From NCBI GenBank assembly GCA_900553885.1, contig USFD01000003.1, positions 4,543 through 68,542 on the forward strand: a DNA stretch of 64,000 nucleotides, in the 5' to 3' direction. The position numbers were made by a program, and so were the translations under genes. Shown one piece after another: positions 42,155 to 51,535 of this stretch. This DNA is from an uncultured Ruminococcus sp. (GTDB lineage Bacteria; Bacillota; Clostridia; Lachnospirales; Lachnospiraceae). Each line of letters begins with the position of its first letter. The stretch's first letter is position 1. Below the pieces are notes generated by a model. It made no database searches. It saw only the letters and a list, made by a program, of their open reading frames with translations, and had not been told where the DNA came from.

Positions 42155-43894
42155 TCATGCCGGCTGGTCAAAGTCACCGCTGCCTTCCAGCTGTGAGTTG
42201 TAGATATCCTGATAGATCGCATTATTCTTAAGCAGATTCTCGTGCGTATCAAATGCATCGATCTTTCCATCATCCAGCACAAGGATCCGGTCAGCGGACT
42301 CCACACTGGAGACACGCTGTGCAATAATGATCTTCGTCGTTCCCGGGATCTTCTTTGCAAATGCAGCCCGGATGCTTGCATCCGTCGCCGTATCCACAGC
42401 GCTTGTAGAATCATCAAGAATCAGGACTTTCGGCTTCTTAAGCAGGGCACGGGCAATACACAGACGCTGTTTCTGACCGCCTGATACATTGGAACCGCCC
42501 CGCTCGATCCTTGTCTCATAACCGTCCGGCATCCGGTCGATGAACTCATCGGCACAGGCCGCCTTGCACGCCTCGATACACTCCTCTTCCGTGGCGTCCG
42601 GGTTGCCCCAGCGCAGGTTATCAAGGATCGTACCGGAGAACAGCGTGTTCTTCTGAAGCACGACGGACACCTGATTTCTCAGGACTTCCGTATCATATCT
42701 GCGGACGTCCACACCGCCCACACAGACGCTTCCTTCGTCCACATCGTAGAGCCGGCAGATCAGGTTGACCAGACTGCTCTTGCCTGAGCCGGTGCCGCCG
42801 ATAACGCCGATGGTCTCGCCGCTCTTAATGTGCAGGTCGATATCGGAAAGAGCATTTTTGCCGCTTCCGTGTTTGTATGAGAAGTTCACATGGTTAAAAT
42901 CAATGCTTCCGTCAGCTACTGTCATAACCGGATTCTCCGGATCTGTCAGGTCTGCTTTCTCGTTCAGTACCTCGCTGATACGGCGGATACTTGCCATGGA
43001 CATACTGATCATAACGACAACCATAGACAGCATCATCAGACTCATCAGCAGTGCCATAATGTAACTGAACAGGCTGGTCAGGTCACCGGTTGTCAGGGAG
43101 CCGCCGACGATAAACTTGGCGCCGAACCATGAAACCGATATGATACAGAAGTAAACCGCCACCATCATGGCCGGGTTATTGAACGCCAGCAGGCCTTCGG
43201 CCTTAACGGAAAGGTCATAGAGCATCTTTGAGGCTTTGGAGAACTTCACATTCTCGTAATCCTCACGTACAAACGCCTTTACAACACGGATCGCGGTAAC
43301 ATTTTCCTGTACGCTGGCATTCAGGTCATCGTATCTGCGGAATACCTGTCTGAATATCTTCAGCGTTACCGCCATGATCGAGCCGATCACGATCACAAGG
43401 AATACAACGGCGATCAGGAACATGGCGCTTAAGCGCGGGCTGATGATCAGGCACATTGCGAAACTGAAGATCAGGTTCAGCGGCGCGCGGACCGCCACAC
43501 GGATGATCATCATGTAGGCGTTCTGCACGTTTGTGATATCTGTCGTCATACGTGTAACCAGACCGGGTACACTGAATTTATCAATATTTGAAAATGAAAA
43601 TGTCTGGATGTTGGCATAGATCGCTTCACGCAGATTTGCCGAAAGACCCGAGGCGGCGCTTGCCGCGTTCTTTCCTGCAAATGCACCGAAAGCAAGACTT
43701 AAAAATGCCATAAGCACCATGAGGGCTCCATAGCGGTATACAACCGGAAGGTTGCTCGCTTCAAGTCCCCGGTCAATAATGATCGCGGTGACAAAGGGCA
43801 TCAGTATTTCCATAACTACTTCAAGGGCGGTCAGACCTATGCAGAGAAAGGTGTCCCGCTTATACTTTCCCAGTTGTTGTAATACTTTTCTCAC
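42155..43894 (-). CDS. ABC exporter half-transporter, degenerate-site subunit
   Basis: 579 residues from GTG at 43894, overlapping the MarR stop. Six helices and an NBD: Walker A GGTGSGKSS, signature VSGGQKQRL, Walker B VLILDDSTSAVD and switch IIAQRVSS. The catalytic Glu is Asp and the switch His is Gln, the usual non-hydrolysing site of heterodimeric exporters. Partner is the next gene, 41 bases downstream. Confidence 0.93.
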   Translation of the reverse strand: MRKVLQQLGKYKRDTFLCIGLTALEVVMEILMPFVTAIIIDRGLEASNLPVVYRYGALMVLMAFLSLAFGAFAGKNAASAASGLSANLREAIYANIQTFSFSNIDKFSVPGLVTRMTTDITNVQNAYMMIIRVAVRAPLNLIFSFAMCLIISPRLSAMFLIAVVFLVIVIGSIMAVTLKIFRQVFRRYDDLNASVQENVTAIRVVKAFVREDYENVKFSKASKMLYDLSVKAEGLLAFNNPAMMVAVYFCIISVSWFGAKFIVGGSLTTGDLTSLFSYIMALLMSLMMLSMVVVMISMSMASIRRISEVLNEKADLTDPENPVMTVADGSIDFNHVNFSYKHGSGKNALSDIDLHIKSGETIGVIGGTGSGKSSLVNLICRLYDVDEGSVCVGGVDVRRYDTEVLRNQVSVVLQKNTLFSGTILDNLRWGNPDATEEECIEACKAACADEFIDRMPDGYETRIERGGSNVSGGQKQRLCIARALLKKPKVLILDDSTSAVDTATDASIRAAFAKKIPGTTKIIIAQRVSSVESADRILVLDDGKIDAFDTHENLLKNNAIYQDIYNSQLEGSGDFDQPA

Positions 43895-44379
43895 TGTAGA
43901 TAAACCTCCTGTCTGTTTTTTTTACTATTTTCATCGTGTTCCATTCTGGCGAGCTGATTGATCAGTTTCTGTTCCAGATCCCAGAGCTGTGTCTGTTCCT
44001 TCCGGTCGAGTGCGCTGCAGATCTCTGACTCCATCTGATCCGCTTTTTCCATAAACTTATCACCTTCAGCGATCAGTTTCGCCGTAGGAAGCACTTTCTT
44101 CTTCCGGACATCGTCCGGATCAGCAAGAAAATAAAGATAACCTTTTTCCCTCATTTTTTTGATCAACGCAGACAGCGTTGGCTTTGACACCCCTATTTCA
44201 CGGCATAGCTCCGTCAGGTATGTCCCATTGGGATGATATCTCAGGATATAGACCAGAAAATAGACCTGTCCACCGGTTATACTCTCATTCTTTAAATTCA
44301 GTTCCATCAGCGCTGCCAGATTCAGTCCGATCTTCTTGATCCTGAAAAGCAGCTCTTCTGTTCTGAAACTTTCTTCCAT
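43891..44379 (-). CDS. MarR family regulator of the ABC exporter
   Basis: 162 residues with HTH LTELCREIGVSKPTLSALIK and wing FLADPDDVRKKKVLPT. First gene of a three-gene operon with the two exporter halves; overlap of four bases with the first. Likely repressor released by the exported compounds. Confidence 0.88.
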   Translation of the reverse strand: MEESFRTEELLFRIKKIGLNLAALMELNLKNESITGGQVYFLVYILRYHPNGTYLTELCREIGVSKPTLSALIKKMREKGYLYFLADPDDVRKKKVLPTAKLIAEGDKFMEKADQMESEICSALDRKEQTQLWDLEQKLINQLARMEHDENSKKNRQEVYLQ

Positions 44380-44575
44380 TCCCTATGAACACCTCCTATG
44401 ATTCTGTAATCTATCCGTAATTGTTTTTAACCGAACAGTTCGTATCCTTATTTTCTGTCCACAAGAGATTTTAGCTCAGAATTCATTGAATGTGAAATTC
44501 AAAAGTGCTATAATCAATAAACATCTTTTATAGTTATCGATTACTAATTTGTATTATTTTGCAGGAGGAAAACAT

Positions 44576-45463
44576 ATGAACACTGTACAGTTAGAATGTT
44601 TTGTCGCAGTAGCAGAATATCTGAATTTTTCAAAAGCGTCCCGGGAGCTGAAAATCACCCAGCCTGCCGTCAGCCACCAGATCCAGACTCTGGAAGAAGA
44701 ACTTGGAGCAAAACTGTTTAACCGCACCAGCAAAAGTGTTACTCTCACCCCGGAAGGAAGCCTGTTTCTGCCTGACGCCCAGCTGATCTTAAAAACCGCC
44801 CTGACCGCAAAAGGCCGTCTGGGAAGCCGCGACCATTTTATTTCACTGGAACTGGGCTGCCACAACTATATGGAACTGAATCTCTTTCCGCCCATACTGA
44901 AGAAGCTTTCCGAAGAATTTCCGCTGCTTCGTCCGAATATCCATCTGGTCCCCTTCCCCTCGCTTTTAAGTCTCATCGAAAATAATCAGATCCATGCGGC
45001 GCTTGGTATAAAGGACGATCAGAAAATGTCCCCGCTTTTTTTCAAAGAACTCTGCTCCGCTCCGGTAGCCTGTGTCTGTTCTCCCAAACACCCGCTGGCA
45101 AAATACGGGACACTTACCAAAAAGCAGCTGACAGGGAATCTCATTGCCTGCTCTCCCAGGCAGATTCCGGATTCCATTTTTACAATACAGAACAGCATCC
45201 TGGTCAATCTGTCTCCTGAGCAGAGATTTTTTGCCGAAAATATAGAAAGTGCCTTTGCTCTTGCAAAGGCACAACTGGGTTTTACTTTATATCCGGATAT
45301 CCTTCCTGCAAAAGATCCGGAACTATGCTATATTCCGATCACAAACCTGCCCCGGATCTCATTTGGCGTATATTGTCAGCACAAGCATGATCTGCCGGTA
45401 TTAAAGCGTTTTCTTACTCTGATCTCGCAGTGGATGTCTTCTGATTTTCCCGGGACTGACTGA
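44576..45463 (+). CDS. LysR family transcriptional regulator
   Basis: 295 residues from ATG at 44576 (GCAGGAGG upstream). HTH LNFSKASRELKITQPAVSHQ at residues about 15-34, then the effector domain. Its last 50 bases overlap the 3' end of the convergent MATE gene. Target unknown; the AKR-MATE operon is the obvious neighbour. Confidence 0.9.
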   Translation: MNTVQLECFVAVAEYLNFSKASRELKITQPAVSHQIQTLEEELGAKLFNRTSKSVTLTPEGSLFLPDAQLILKTALTAKGRLGSRDHFISLELGCHNYMELNLFPPILKKLSEEFPLLRPNIHLVPFPSLLSLIENNQIHAALGIKDDQKMSPLFFKELCSAPVACVCSPKHPLAKYGTLTKKQLTGNLIACSPRQIPDSIFTIQNSILVNLSPEQRFFAENIESAFALAKAQLGFTLYPDILPAKDPELCYIPITNLPRISFGVYCQHKHDLPVLKRFLTLISQWMSSDFPGTD

Positions 45464-46814
45464 GCCACCTTCGCACCCGGCTTCTCTTTGTGAGAAAGGG
45501 CACCGCGAACAGAACCGCCTTGCATACATTGTCGGCAATCATACAGTACCAGACGGCCCGGAGCCCCAGTCCCCAGAACCTTACACACAGAAACGTAAAC
45601 AGAATACGGACCCCCCACATTCCCACCGTTTCCACGATAAAGGAGTATCTTGTCCGCCCAAGGCCGTAGAAAATGCCCTCAAGCACAACCATCAGTCCGA
45701 AAAATGGTTCTGACAGCGCCACCAGACGCAGCATCTGTGCGCCCAGAACCACAACCGGACGGCTGGGCGTAAACAGGCTCATCAGAAAACCGGCGCCGGA
45801 AAACAGAATCAGACCGCTCACACACATGATCGCCACTGTAAGGAGTACGCTCAATATTCCCACTGTCTTCAGCTTTTTTATATTACCCTCGCCCCTGGCA
45901 TTTCCGATCAGGGTAGAAGCAGCAGACCGCAGTCCGTATCCCGGTACATAAAAAATAGTCTCTGCGGTAACCGCAATGGAATGAGCTGCAAAGACTGTCG
46001 TTCCCATTCCGGAAACCAGTCCTGCAAATACCACATATCCAAAGCAGCTTACCATGCTGGTGCCCAGCACCGGAACGCCTACATCCGCACATTCTTTTAA
46101 AAGTCCCGGATCCGGAGAAAATTCAGATAAGTTCCAGCTGAGCTGACGGTTTCTTCTGCAGAATACGAACATCAGAATGCCGGACAGCGTATAGGACACT
46201 GCCGATGCGGCCGCCGCTCCGTCTACTCCCATCCCCGCGGGATAGATAAGAATATAGTTCAGAATAATATTCAGGCCGTTGGCGGCAAGGCTGATCAGCA
46301 TAGGCGTCTTTGTATCCTGCACCGCACGCAGAGCCGCCCCGAGGACTGTACTGACATAGCGGAATACCAGAGGCAGGCTTATGATAAAGAAATAGCGGGA
46401 AGCCTGTTTCTGAATCCCGGATTCTGCTCCCATCCAGACCGGAATATACGGGCACAAAGCAATCGAAAGGACCTCCAGCAGCACCCCTGATACGAGTGCC
46501 AGAAGCAGGGCCTGCTGAGACAGTTTTTTTACCTGTTTTTTATCCCCGGCTCCCGCCGCCCTGGAAATCAGGACAAGAACGGCAGTGCCGGCGGCCCCTG
46601 CCACACTATTGACCAGCCATGTCACATTCGTAGTAATGCTTACCGACGCCGTCGCCTGCTCCCCCAGCTGTCCCACCATTGCTGTATCCACATACTGAAG
46701 GAGCATGGACAGGACCTCTTCTACGATTGTAGGAAAAGACAGCAGAAGCAGCGTCCGGAGAAGGAAGCGGTATGTAGAATTTAAAGAAGCTGATCCCGCA
46801 GCAGATTCCGGCAT
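45414..46814 (-). CDS. MATE family multidrug exporter
   Basis: 466 residues, 12 helices. N-lobe LSFPTIVEEVLSMLLQYVDT and MVGQLGEQATASVSI, C-lobe GYGLRSAASTLIGNARGEGN. Follows the Fe-S aldo/keto reductase by 52 bases with AAAGGAGGAG before the ATG, so the two are probably co-transcribed. Its 3' end runs 50 bases into the convergent LysR gene. Confidence 0.92.
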   Translation of the reverse strand: MPESAAGSASLNSTYRFLLRTLLLLSFPTIVEEVLSMLLQYVDTAMVGQLGEQATASVSITTNVTWLVNSVAGAAGTAVLVLISRAAGAGDKKQVKKLSQQALLLALVSGVLLEVLSIALCPYIPVWMGAESGIQKQASRYFFIISLPLVFRYVSTVLGAALRAVQDTKTPMLISLAANGLNIILNYILIYPAGMGVDGAAAASAVSYTLSGILMFVFCRRNRQLSWNLSEFSPDPGLLKECADVGVPVLGTSMVSCFGYVVFAGLVSGMGTTVFAAHSIAVTAETIFYVPGYGLRSAASTLIGNARGEGNIKKLKTVGILSVLLTVAIMCVSGLILFSGAGFLMSLFTPSRPVVVLGAQMLRLVALSEPFFGLMVVLEGIFYGLGRTRYSFIVETVGMWGVRILFTFLCVRFWGLGLRAVWYCMIADNVCKAVLFAVPFLTKRSRVRRWLSQSRENQKTSTARSE

Positions 46815-46866
46815 AACAGACTCCTCCTTTTAACAGTTTCAGAAATTCCCATGAAAAGCACTGCAG

Positions 46867-47970
46867 TCACGCTCCGAAATACCGGCTTATCTCCTGCATC
46901 CGGGTTTCCTGTTTTACATGGAAGGGACACCGGGATTCACAGTGTCCGCACTGGATACAGGCGCCTGCTTTTATGTTCAGCTTGTCATAATGCCCCCGGG
47001 CCATCTCATCTCCGGCAAGAGCCAGGTCATAGTATTTATTGATCATCCCCACATTCAGCCCCTGGGGACATGGCTGGCAGTGGTTGCAGTAGACGCAGAT
47101 GCCGTCCGCATTCTGAGGGGTAAACTGTCCGATAACGGAATAATCCCGCTCTTCCCCGGAAGCATCCAGCCAGGACAGGACATCCTCCAGATCCCTGCTG
47201 TTTCTTACGCCGGGCAGAACCGTAAGCACCGCAGGACGGTCAAGGGCATACTGGATACACTGGATTTTCGTCAGAGCCTGTCTGAAGGGCGAGGTCTTTG
47301 CATCTAAAAGCTGTCCGCCGCCAAAAGGCTTCATCACAGAGATACCCACTCCTTCCTTCTCGCATTCCCGGTACAGCGCAGCCCGGTCAGCAGCCGTTCC
47401 GATTCCGTATGTTCCGGTGGAATAGTCATATGCCGGATTAATGCTGAACATTACCATATCGATCAGGCCGGTATCAAGGAAACGGCGGATAATCTCCGGA
47501 TCGTGGGAAGACAGTCCCAGATGCCGGATAACGCCCTCTCTCTTGAGGGATTTCATATAATCCCAGATGCCGCCTGACAGGATCTGATTATAATCGCTCA
47601 TCTCGTCAATACAGTGAACGAAGCCCATATCCGTGTAGTCCGTGTGCAGCATGGACAGCTGGCTTTCAAACGTTTTTCTTATTTTCTCCGGATCTCTTGT
47701 CCATCCGTATTTTCCCCCGTCATATACGGCGCCGAAATGCATCTGAAGATAGATCTGTTCCCGCTGCCCTTCAAACGCGCGGGCATAACAGGGATAGGGC
47801 TTTGCCTCGGACGCTGCCATATCAAAATAATTCACCCCGCGCTCAAGAGCCAGTTTTAATGTTTTTTCAATCTCTTCTTCGCTTCCTTCATGAATCGAAC
47901 CCATTCCCAGTCCGATTACGCTGATCTTCTCCCCGCCGCGGGGAAGCACCCTGTACTGCATTTCTGTCAT
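46867..47970 (-). CDS. aldo/keto reductase with C-terminal 4Fe-4S domain
   Basis: 367 residues from ATG at 47970 (AAGGAGGGG upstream). An AKR barrel with FDMAASEAKPYPCYARAF near the catalytic site and GLSSHDPEIIRRF, followed by a ferredoxin-like tail: CVYCNHCQPCPQG and CIQCGHCESRCPFHV. The eight cysteines can bind two 4Fe-4S clusters. The normal AKR Tyr is in the changed EAKPYPCYARA context. Such proteins are common in anaerobes; substrate unknown. Confidence 0.9.
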   Translation of the reverse strand: MTEMQYRVLPRGGEKISVIGLGMGSIHEGSEEEIEKTLKLALERGVNYFDMAASEAKPYPCYARAFEGQREQIYLQMHFGAVYDGGKYGWTRDPEKIRKTFESQLSMLHTDYTDMGFVHCIDEMSDYNQILSGGIWDYMKSLKREGVIRHLGLSSHDPEIIRRFLDTGLIDMVMFSINPAYDYSTGTYGIGTAADRAALYRECEKEGVGISVMKPFGGGQLLDAKTSPFRQALTKIQCIQYALDRPAVLTVLPGVRNSRDLEDVLSWLDASGEERDYSVIGQFTPQNADGICVYCNHCQPCPQGLNVGMINKYYDLALAGDEMARGHYDKLNIKAGACIQCGHCESRCPFHVKQETRMQEISRYFGA

Positions 47971-48100
47971 TGATAACCCCTCCTTAAAATAATACAGATT
48001 CTCTGTCAGCTCTTCGCTCATACTCTTCTTATTTTAATTCATTAAGCTGTACGGCTCAAATACTTAAAATAAATACTGCACTATTCCTGAAAGTTATGGG

Positions 48101-48721
48101 TCAGGAGCCGGCCGTTTCAAAAGGCAGCGTCTCCACACGTGTGCACACCTGCCTTAACAGGGCGTCGTCGTGACTGACGATAAGCATTCCCAGGTTTCTT
48201 CTCTGTGCCTCCTCCAGCAGGAAATGCCAGATCTGTGCCTGGGTCACAAGATCCAGCATGGCGGAGATCTCATCACATAAGAGGAACTTTACCTCCGGCC
48301 GGAGTGCCCGCGCCAGACAGAACCTCTGCAGTTCTCCTCCGGAAAGTTCCGCAGGATACCGGTCAAGCCACTCCGCTTCTATATGCAGACTGTCCAGCAG
48401 CCGCTGTTCCACAGGTCCTGCCTCCTCCAGTGTCGTCCTGAGTCTGAGAAGGGGATCCACCACAGTCTCCGGATGCTGCCATACCATCTGAACAGGACAG
48501 ACTCCCCGGTACTCTTTCAGTAATTTCCCGTCCAGCAGGATCTGTCCTTTTACAGGACGTTCGTATCCGGCCAGCAGCCTGCACAGCGTGGTTTTTCCTC
48601 TGCCGCTGGGAGCCTTCAGGCCCACGCGTTCACCGGAAGACACCGACAGGCTGATATCTCTAAGCACCGGGATGTCCTTTCTTCTGTAATAAAATGTAAT
48701 ATGTTCTGCTTCCAGGATCAT
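48101..48721 (-). CDS. nikE: nickel/peptide-type ABC transporter ATP-binding protein (NikE-like)
   Basis: 206 residues from ATG at 48721 (GAGAGGAGG upstream; overlaps the previous gene). Walker A APSGRGKTT near residue 37, signature LSGGELQRF, Walker B FLLCDEISAML. Shorter than typical NikE (about 250), ending soon after the switch His. Last gene of the lar-nik array; with NikD it powers the transporter. Confidence 0.82.
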   Translation of the reverse strand: MILEAEHITFYYRRKDIPVLRDISLSVSSGERVGLKAPSGRGKTTLCRLLAGYERPVKGQILLDGKLLKEYRGVCPVQMVWQHPETVVDPLLRLRTTLEEAGPVEQRLLDSLHIEAEWLDRYPAELSGGELQRFCLARALRPEVKFLLCDEISAMLDLVTQAQIWHFLLEEAQRRNLGMLIVSHDDALLRQVCTRVETLPFETAGS

Positions 48722-49686
48722 CTGCTTTCCTCCTCTCCCGGATACAGGCAGCGCACCATGCCGCCTCTGTAAGGCTGAAGCGGAATGTTTTCGCAGGAAA
48801 GGCACTCTGACCGGCATTTTGTACACTGGCCGGCAAAAAGGCATCCTTTCCTCACCTGTCCCGGATAGGGCTGTGCTCCGGGAACCGGCTCAAAACCATG
48901 TTCCGGCATGGCCTTCCACAGCGCTTTTGTAAAAGGATGACGCAGACCGGATATATCTGAAAAATCAGCCGCAGCTGCCTCTTCTATGGTCTCTCCTGCA
49001 TAAAAAACCGCCATACGGTCAGCGATGGACAGGGCCAGCTCCAGATCATGGGTAATAAACAGAATTCCCGCCCCTTCATCTGCCAGTTCCCGGAAGTGTC
49101 CGAGAATCCGCTTTGCTGCCCGCACATCCAGACCCGGGGTGGGCTCATCTGCAATAATCAGGCGGGGCTTCTCCGCAGAGGCGGAGGCAATCAGCACCCG
49201 TCTGGCCATTCCGCCGGAAAGCTCGAAGGGATACAGATCTTCTGTCTCCGGTTCCATTCCGTAACGTTTCAGTGCACGCCGGTACCGCTGTTTTGCTTCC
49301 CGGTCTTTCTTTCCTTTCCAGAGCTGGGGCCCTACTTTCATAAGAGGATCCAGATAGGTCACTCCCTGGGGCACCAGTACGATCTCCCGACCCCGGAGTT
49401 CTTCCGTCCGTTCAGGCGTCAGGATATTTCCCTCATACCGGATCACACCTTCCCTGCGGCTGTTATAGGGCAGAATATCCAGAATACTGTGGGCCAGAAG
49501 GCTCTTGCCTGAACCGCTGGCGCCTGCCACCGCTACGATCTGCCCCGGATAAATATCCAGACACAGGTCCCGGATAACCGGCAGACTGCGCTTATGCATC
49601 CCCAGACCGGCACGGGCTTTGCCTGTCCTGTGTTCGTATTGTACAAATTCGATAGACAGATGTTCAATCTGCAGAATCGGTTCCAA
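48718..49686 (-). CDS. nikD: nickel/peptide-type ABC transporter ATP-binding protein (NikD-like)
   Basis: 322 residues. Walker A GASGSGKSLLA near residue 53, signature LSGGMARRV, Walker B LIIADEPTPGLD. The C-terminal oligopeptide/nickel extension holds a cysteine-rich segment (CLFAGQC, CRSECLSC) that may bind an Fe-S cluster or metal, as in Dpp/Opp ATPases. Signature MARR instead of MKQR is shared by nickel/cobalt-type members of the group. Confidence 0.84.
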   Translation of the reverse strand: MEPILQIEHLSIEFVQYEHRTGKARAGLGMHKRSLPVIRDLCLDIYPGQIVAVAGASGSGKSLLAHSILDILPYNSRREGVIRYEGNILTPERTEELRGREIVLVPQGVTYLDPLMKVGPQLWKGKKDREAKQRYRRALKRYGMEPETEDLYPFELSGGMARRVLIASASAEKPRLIIADEPTPGLDVRAAKRILGHFRELADEGAGILFITHDLELALSIADRMAVFYAGETIEEAAAADFSDISGLRHPFTKALWKAMPEHGFEPVPGAQPYPGQVRKGCLFAGQCTKCRSECLSCENIPLQPYRGGMVRCLYPGEEESR

Positions 49687-49698
49687 ATCTATTTCCTC

Positions 49699-50523
49699 CT
49701 ATTCATGTACACTGGCGGGGTCAAGCAGACGTCTGACAGACTCTCCGGACATGGAAAATAAAATGACAATCAGTACAAGTGCCGCTCCCGGGAATAGCGC
49801 AAGCCACCATTTTCCCGTCGTCAGATAGCTCATGCTTTCCGAAAGAATCACCCCTATGGCAGGCTGTTCGGATGACAGCCCGAATCCCAGAAACGTTACG
49901 CTGGCCTCATGCAGAATCGCATGGGGAAACAGCAGGATTGTCCCCGCAAGAAACTGGGGAAGCAGATGGGGGAACATGTGCTTGCGCACAATCTGCATTC
50001 TGGGAACGCCCAGCTTTTCCGCCGTAAGTATATAGGGCGCCCGCCGCAGCTGCAGGACTTCTCCTCTTATCACACGGGCCAGGGAAGGCCAGTGACTTAA
50101 GGCAATTCCCGCTGTCACGCCGGCAAAGCCCCGTCCGCAGGCAATGGAAATCAGCATAACCAGAAGGATATGGGGGATTCCCATAACCAGATCAATGCAC
50201 CAGGAAATCACTGCGTCTGCCTTTCTTCCCAGGGTAGCTGCCGCAATTCCGAGAAGCAGAGCCGCAGCCGCGCTTACTCCGGCAGTCAGCACTCCGATCC
50301 TGATACTAAGGGACAGTCCTGCAAGGGTTCTGGCCAGCATATCCCGTCCCATCCAGTCTGTGCCGAACAGCCAGGAGGCGGACGGAGGAAGATTTTTTCT
50401 GGTAAAATCGGTTTCCACTGCATTTCCTTCCATCAAAATCCCGGCCACAGTCACTGCTGCAAGAATCAGTACCACCACAGTCAGAAACAGGGCGGAAGAT
50501 TTTCTCCTGTTTTTCTCTCTCAT
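49699..50523 (-). CDS. nikC: nickel/peptide-type ABC transporter permease (NikC-like)
   Basis: 274 residues, six helices, BPD_transp_1 fold with N-terminal DDP-like extension. Coupling-helix signature near IRGEVLQLRRAPYILTAEKL. Short leader WLFGTDWMGRDMLAR is the standard DppC/NikC motif. Overlaps the nikB gene by four bases. Confidence 0.86.
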   Translation of the reverse strand: MREKNRRKSSALFLTVVVLILAAVTVAGILMEGNAVETDFTRKNLPPSASWLFGTDWMGRDMLARTLAGLSLSIRIGVLTAGVSAAAALLLGIAAATLGRKADAVISWCIDLVMGIPHILLVMLISIACGRGFAGVTAGIALSHWPSLARVIRGEVLQLRRAPYILTAEKLGVPRMQIVRKHMFPHLLPQFLAGTILLFPHAILHEASVTFLGFGLSSEQPAIGVILSESMSYLTTGKWWLALFPGAALVLIVILFSMSGESVRRLLDPASVHE

Positions 50524-51512
50524 CCTTTTGCCGCCCCCTTCCGTATTCTGGGATCCACTGCGCCGTAAAGCAGATCTGCAATCAGATTTCCGCCAAATAC
50601 AATGGCCGATGTAATGACTGTAATTCCCAGCAGGAGAGGCAGATCGCTTCCCAGGCCGGCCGTAACAGCCGCCTGTCCCAGGCCGGGGTAGGAAAATACC
50701 TGTTCCACCAGCACAGAACCTCCGATTATCTCACTGACAGACCCAAACTGAAGAGTGATGGCAGGAAGAGCTACATTCCGGATGCCATGCCGCAGAACAA
50801 TGGACAGTCCGGATTCCCCCCTGGCGCGCGCAAAAAGTACATAGTCGGATTCCATCACATCTACCATCTTTTCTCTGGTATGTAAAGCAATGTTGGCTAC
50901 ACCGGTGATGCTGAGCGTCAGAACCGGAAGAACGGCATGACGCACTCTGTCCAGAAAAGTAACCGCATCCGCCGCCGTTCCCACCGGAACAGCCAGTCCC
51001 ACAGGCAGCCATCCCAGCCAGACAGAAAAGATCAGCAGGAGCAGAATTGCCAGCCAGAAAGCCGGCGTTCCCGAGATCAGCAGACAGTATCCCCGGATCA
51101 GCCTGTCCGGCCATCTTCCCCGGAAAACGCCGGAGATCACTCCCAGCGTTACCCCCAGGATTCCGGATATTATCCAGGCAGAAAGCATCAGCCAGATGGA
51201 ACCGGCCAGCCTCTGCCCGATCACTTCAAGTACCGGCTGCCGGTAGAGCAGAGATGTACCGAAATCGCCGTGCAGAACATCACCCAGCCATCCCAGATAC
51301 CGCTCCGGCGCAGGGGTATCCGCCCCCCAGTATGCCTCCAGTTTTTCCACCTGTTCCGGACTCATGGATCCAAGCGCCGTCTGCCCCACATTTGTCTGCA
51401 GGGGATCCAGCGGCGAGGCGCACATCAGTAGAAATGTAACGAGGCTCACACCCAGAAGCAGCAGGGCCATCCGAAGCAGCTTTTTTACCGCAAATGTAAG
51501 ACGGTGTTTCAA
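50520..51512 (-). CDS. nikB: nickel/peptide-type ABC transporter permease (NikB-like)
   Basis: 330 residues, six helices. The DppB/NikB features are present: N-terminal LLLGVSLVTFLLMCASPLDP, a cytoplasmic coupling segment RARGESGLSIVLRHGIRN and SVLVEQVFSYPGLGQ. Begins 24 bases after the binding protein gene. Confidence 0.86.
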   Translation of the reverse strand: MKHRLTFAVKKLLRMALLLLGVSLVTFLLMCASPLDPLQTNVGQTALGSMSPEQVEKLEAYWGADTPAPERYLGWLGDVLHGDFGTSLLYRQPVLEVIGQRLAGSIWLMLSAWIISGILGVTLGVISGVFRGRWPDRLIRGYCLLISGTPAFWLAILLLLIFSVWLGWLPVGLAVPVGTAADAVTFLDRVRHAVLPVLTLSITGVANIALHTREKMVDVMESDYVLFARARGESGLSIVLRHGIRNVALPAITLQFGSVSEIIGGSVLVEQVFSYPGLGQAAVTAGLGSDLPLLLGITVITSAIVFGGNLIADLLYGAVDPRIRKGAAKG

Positions 51513-51535
51513 CGCATATCATTCCTTTCCTGATT

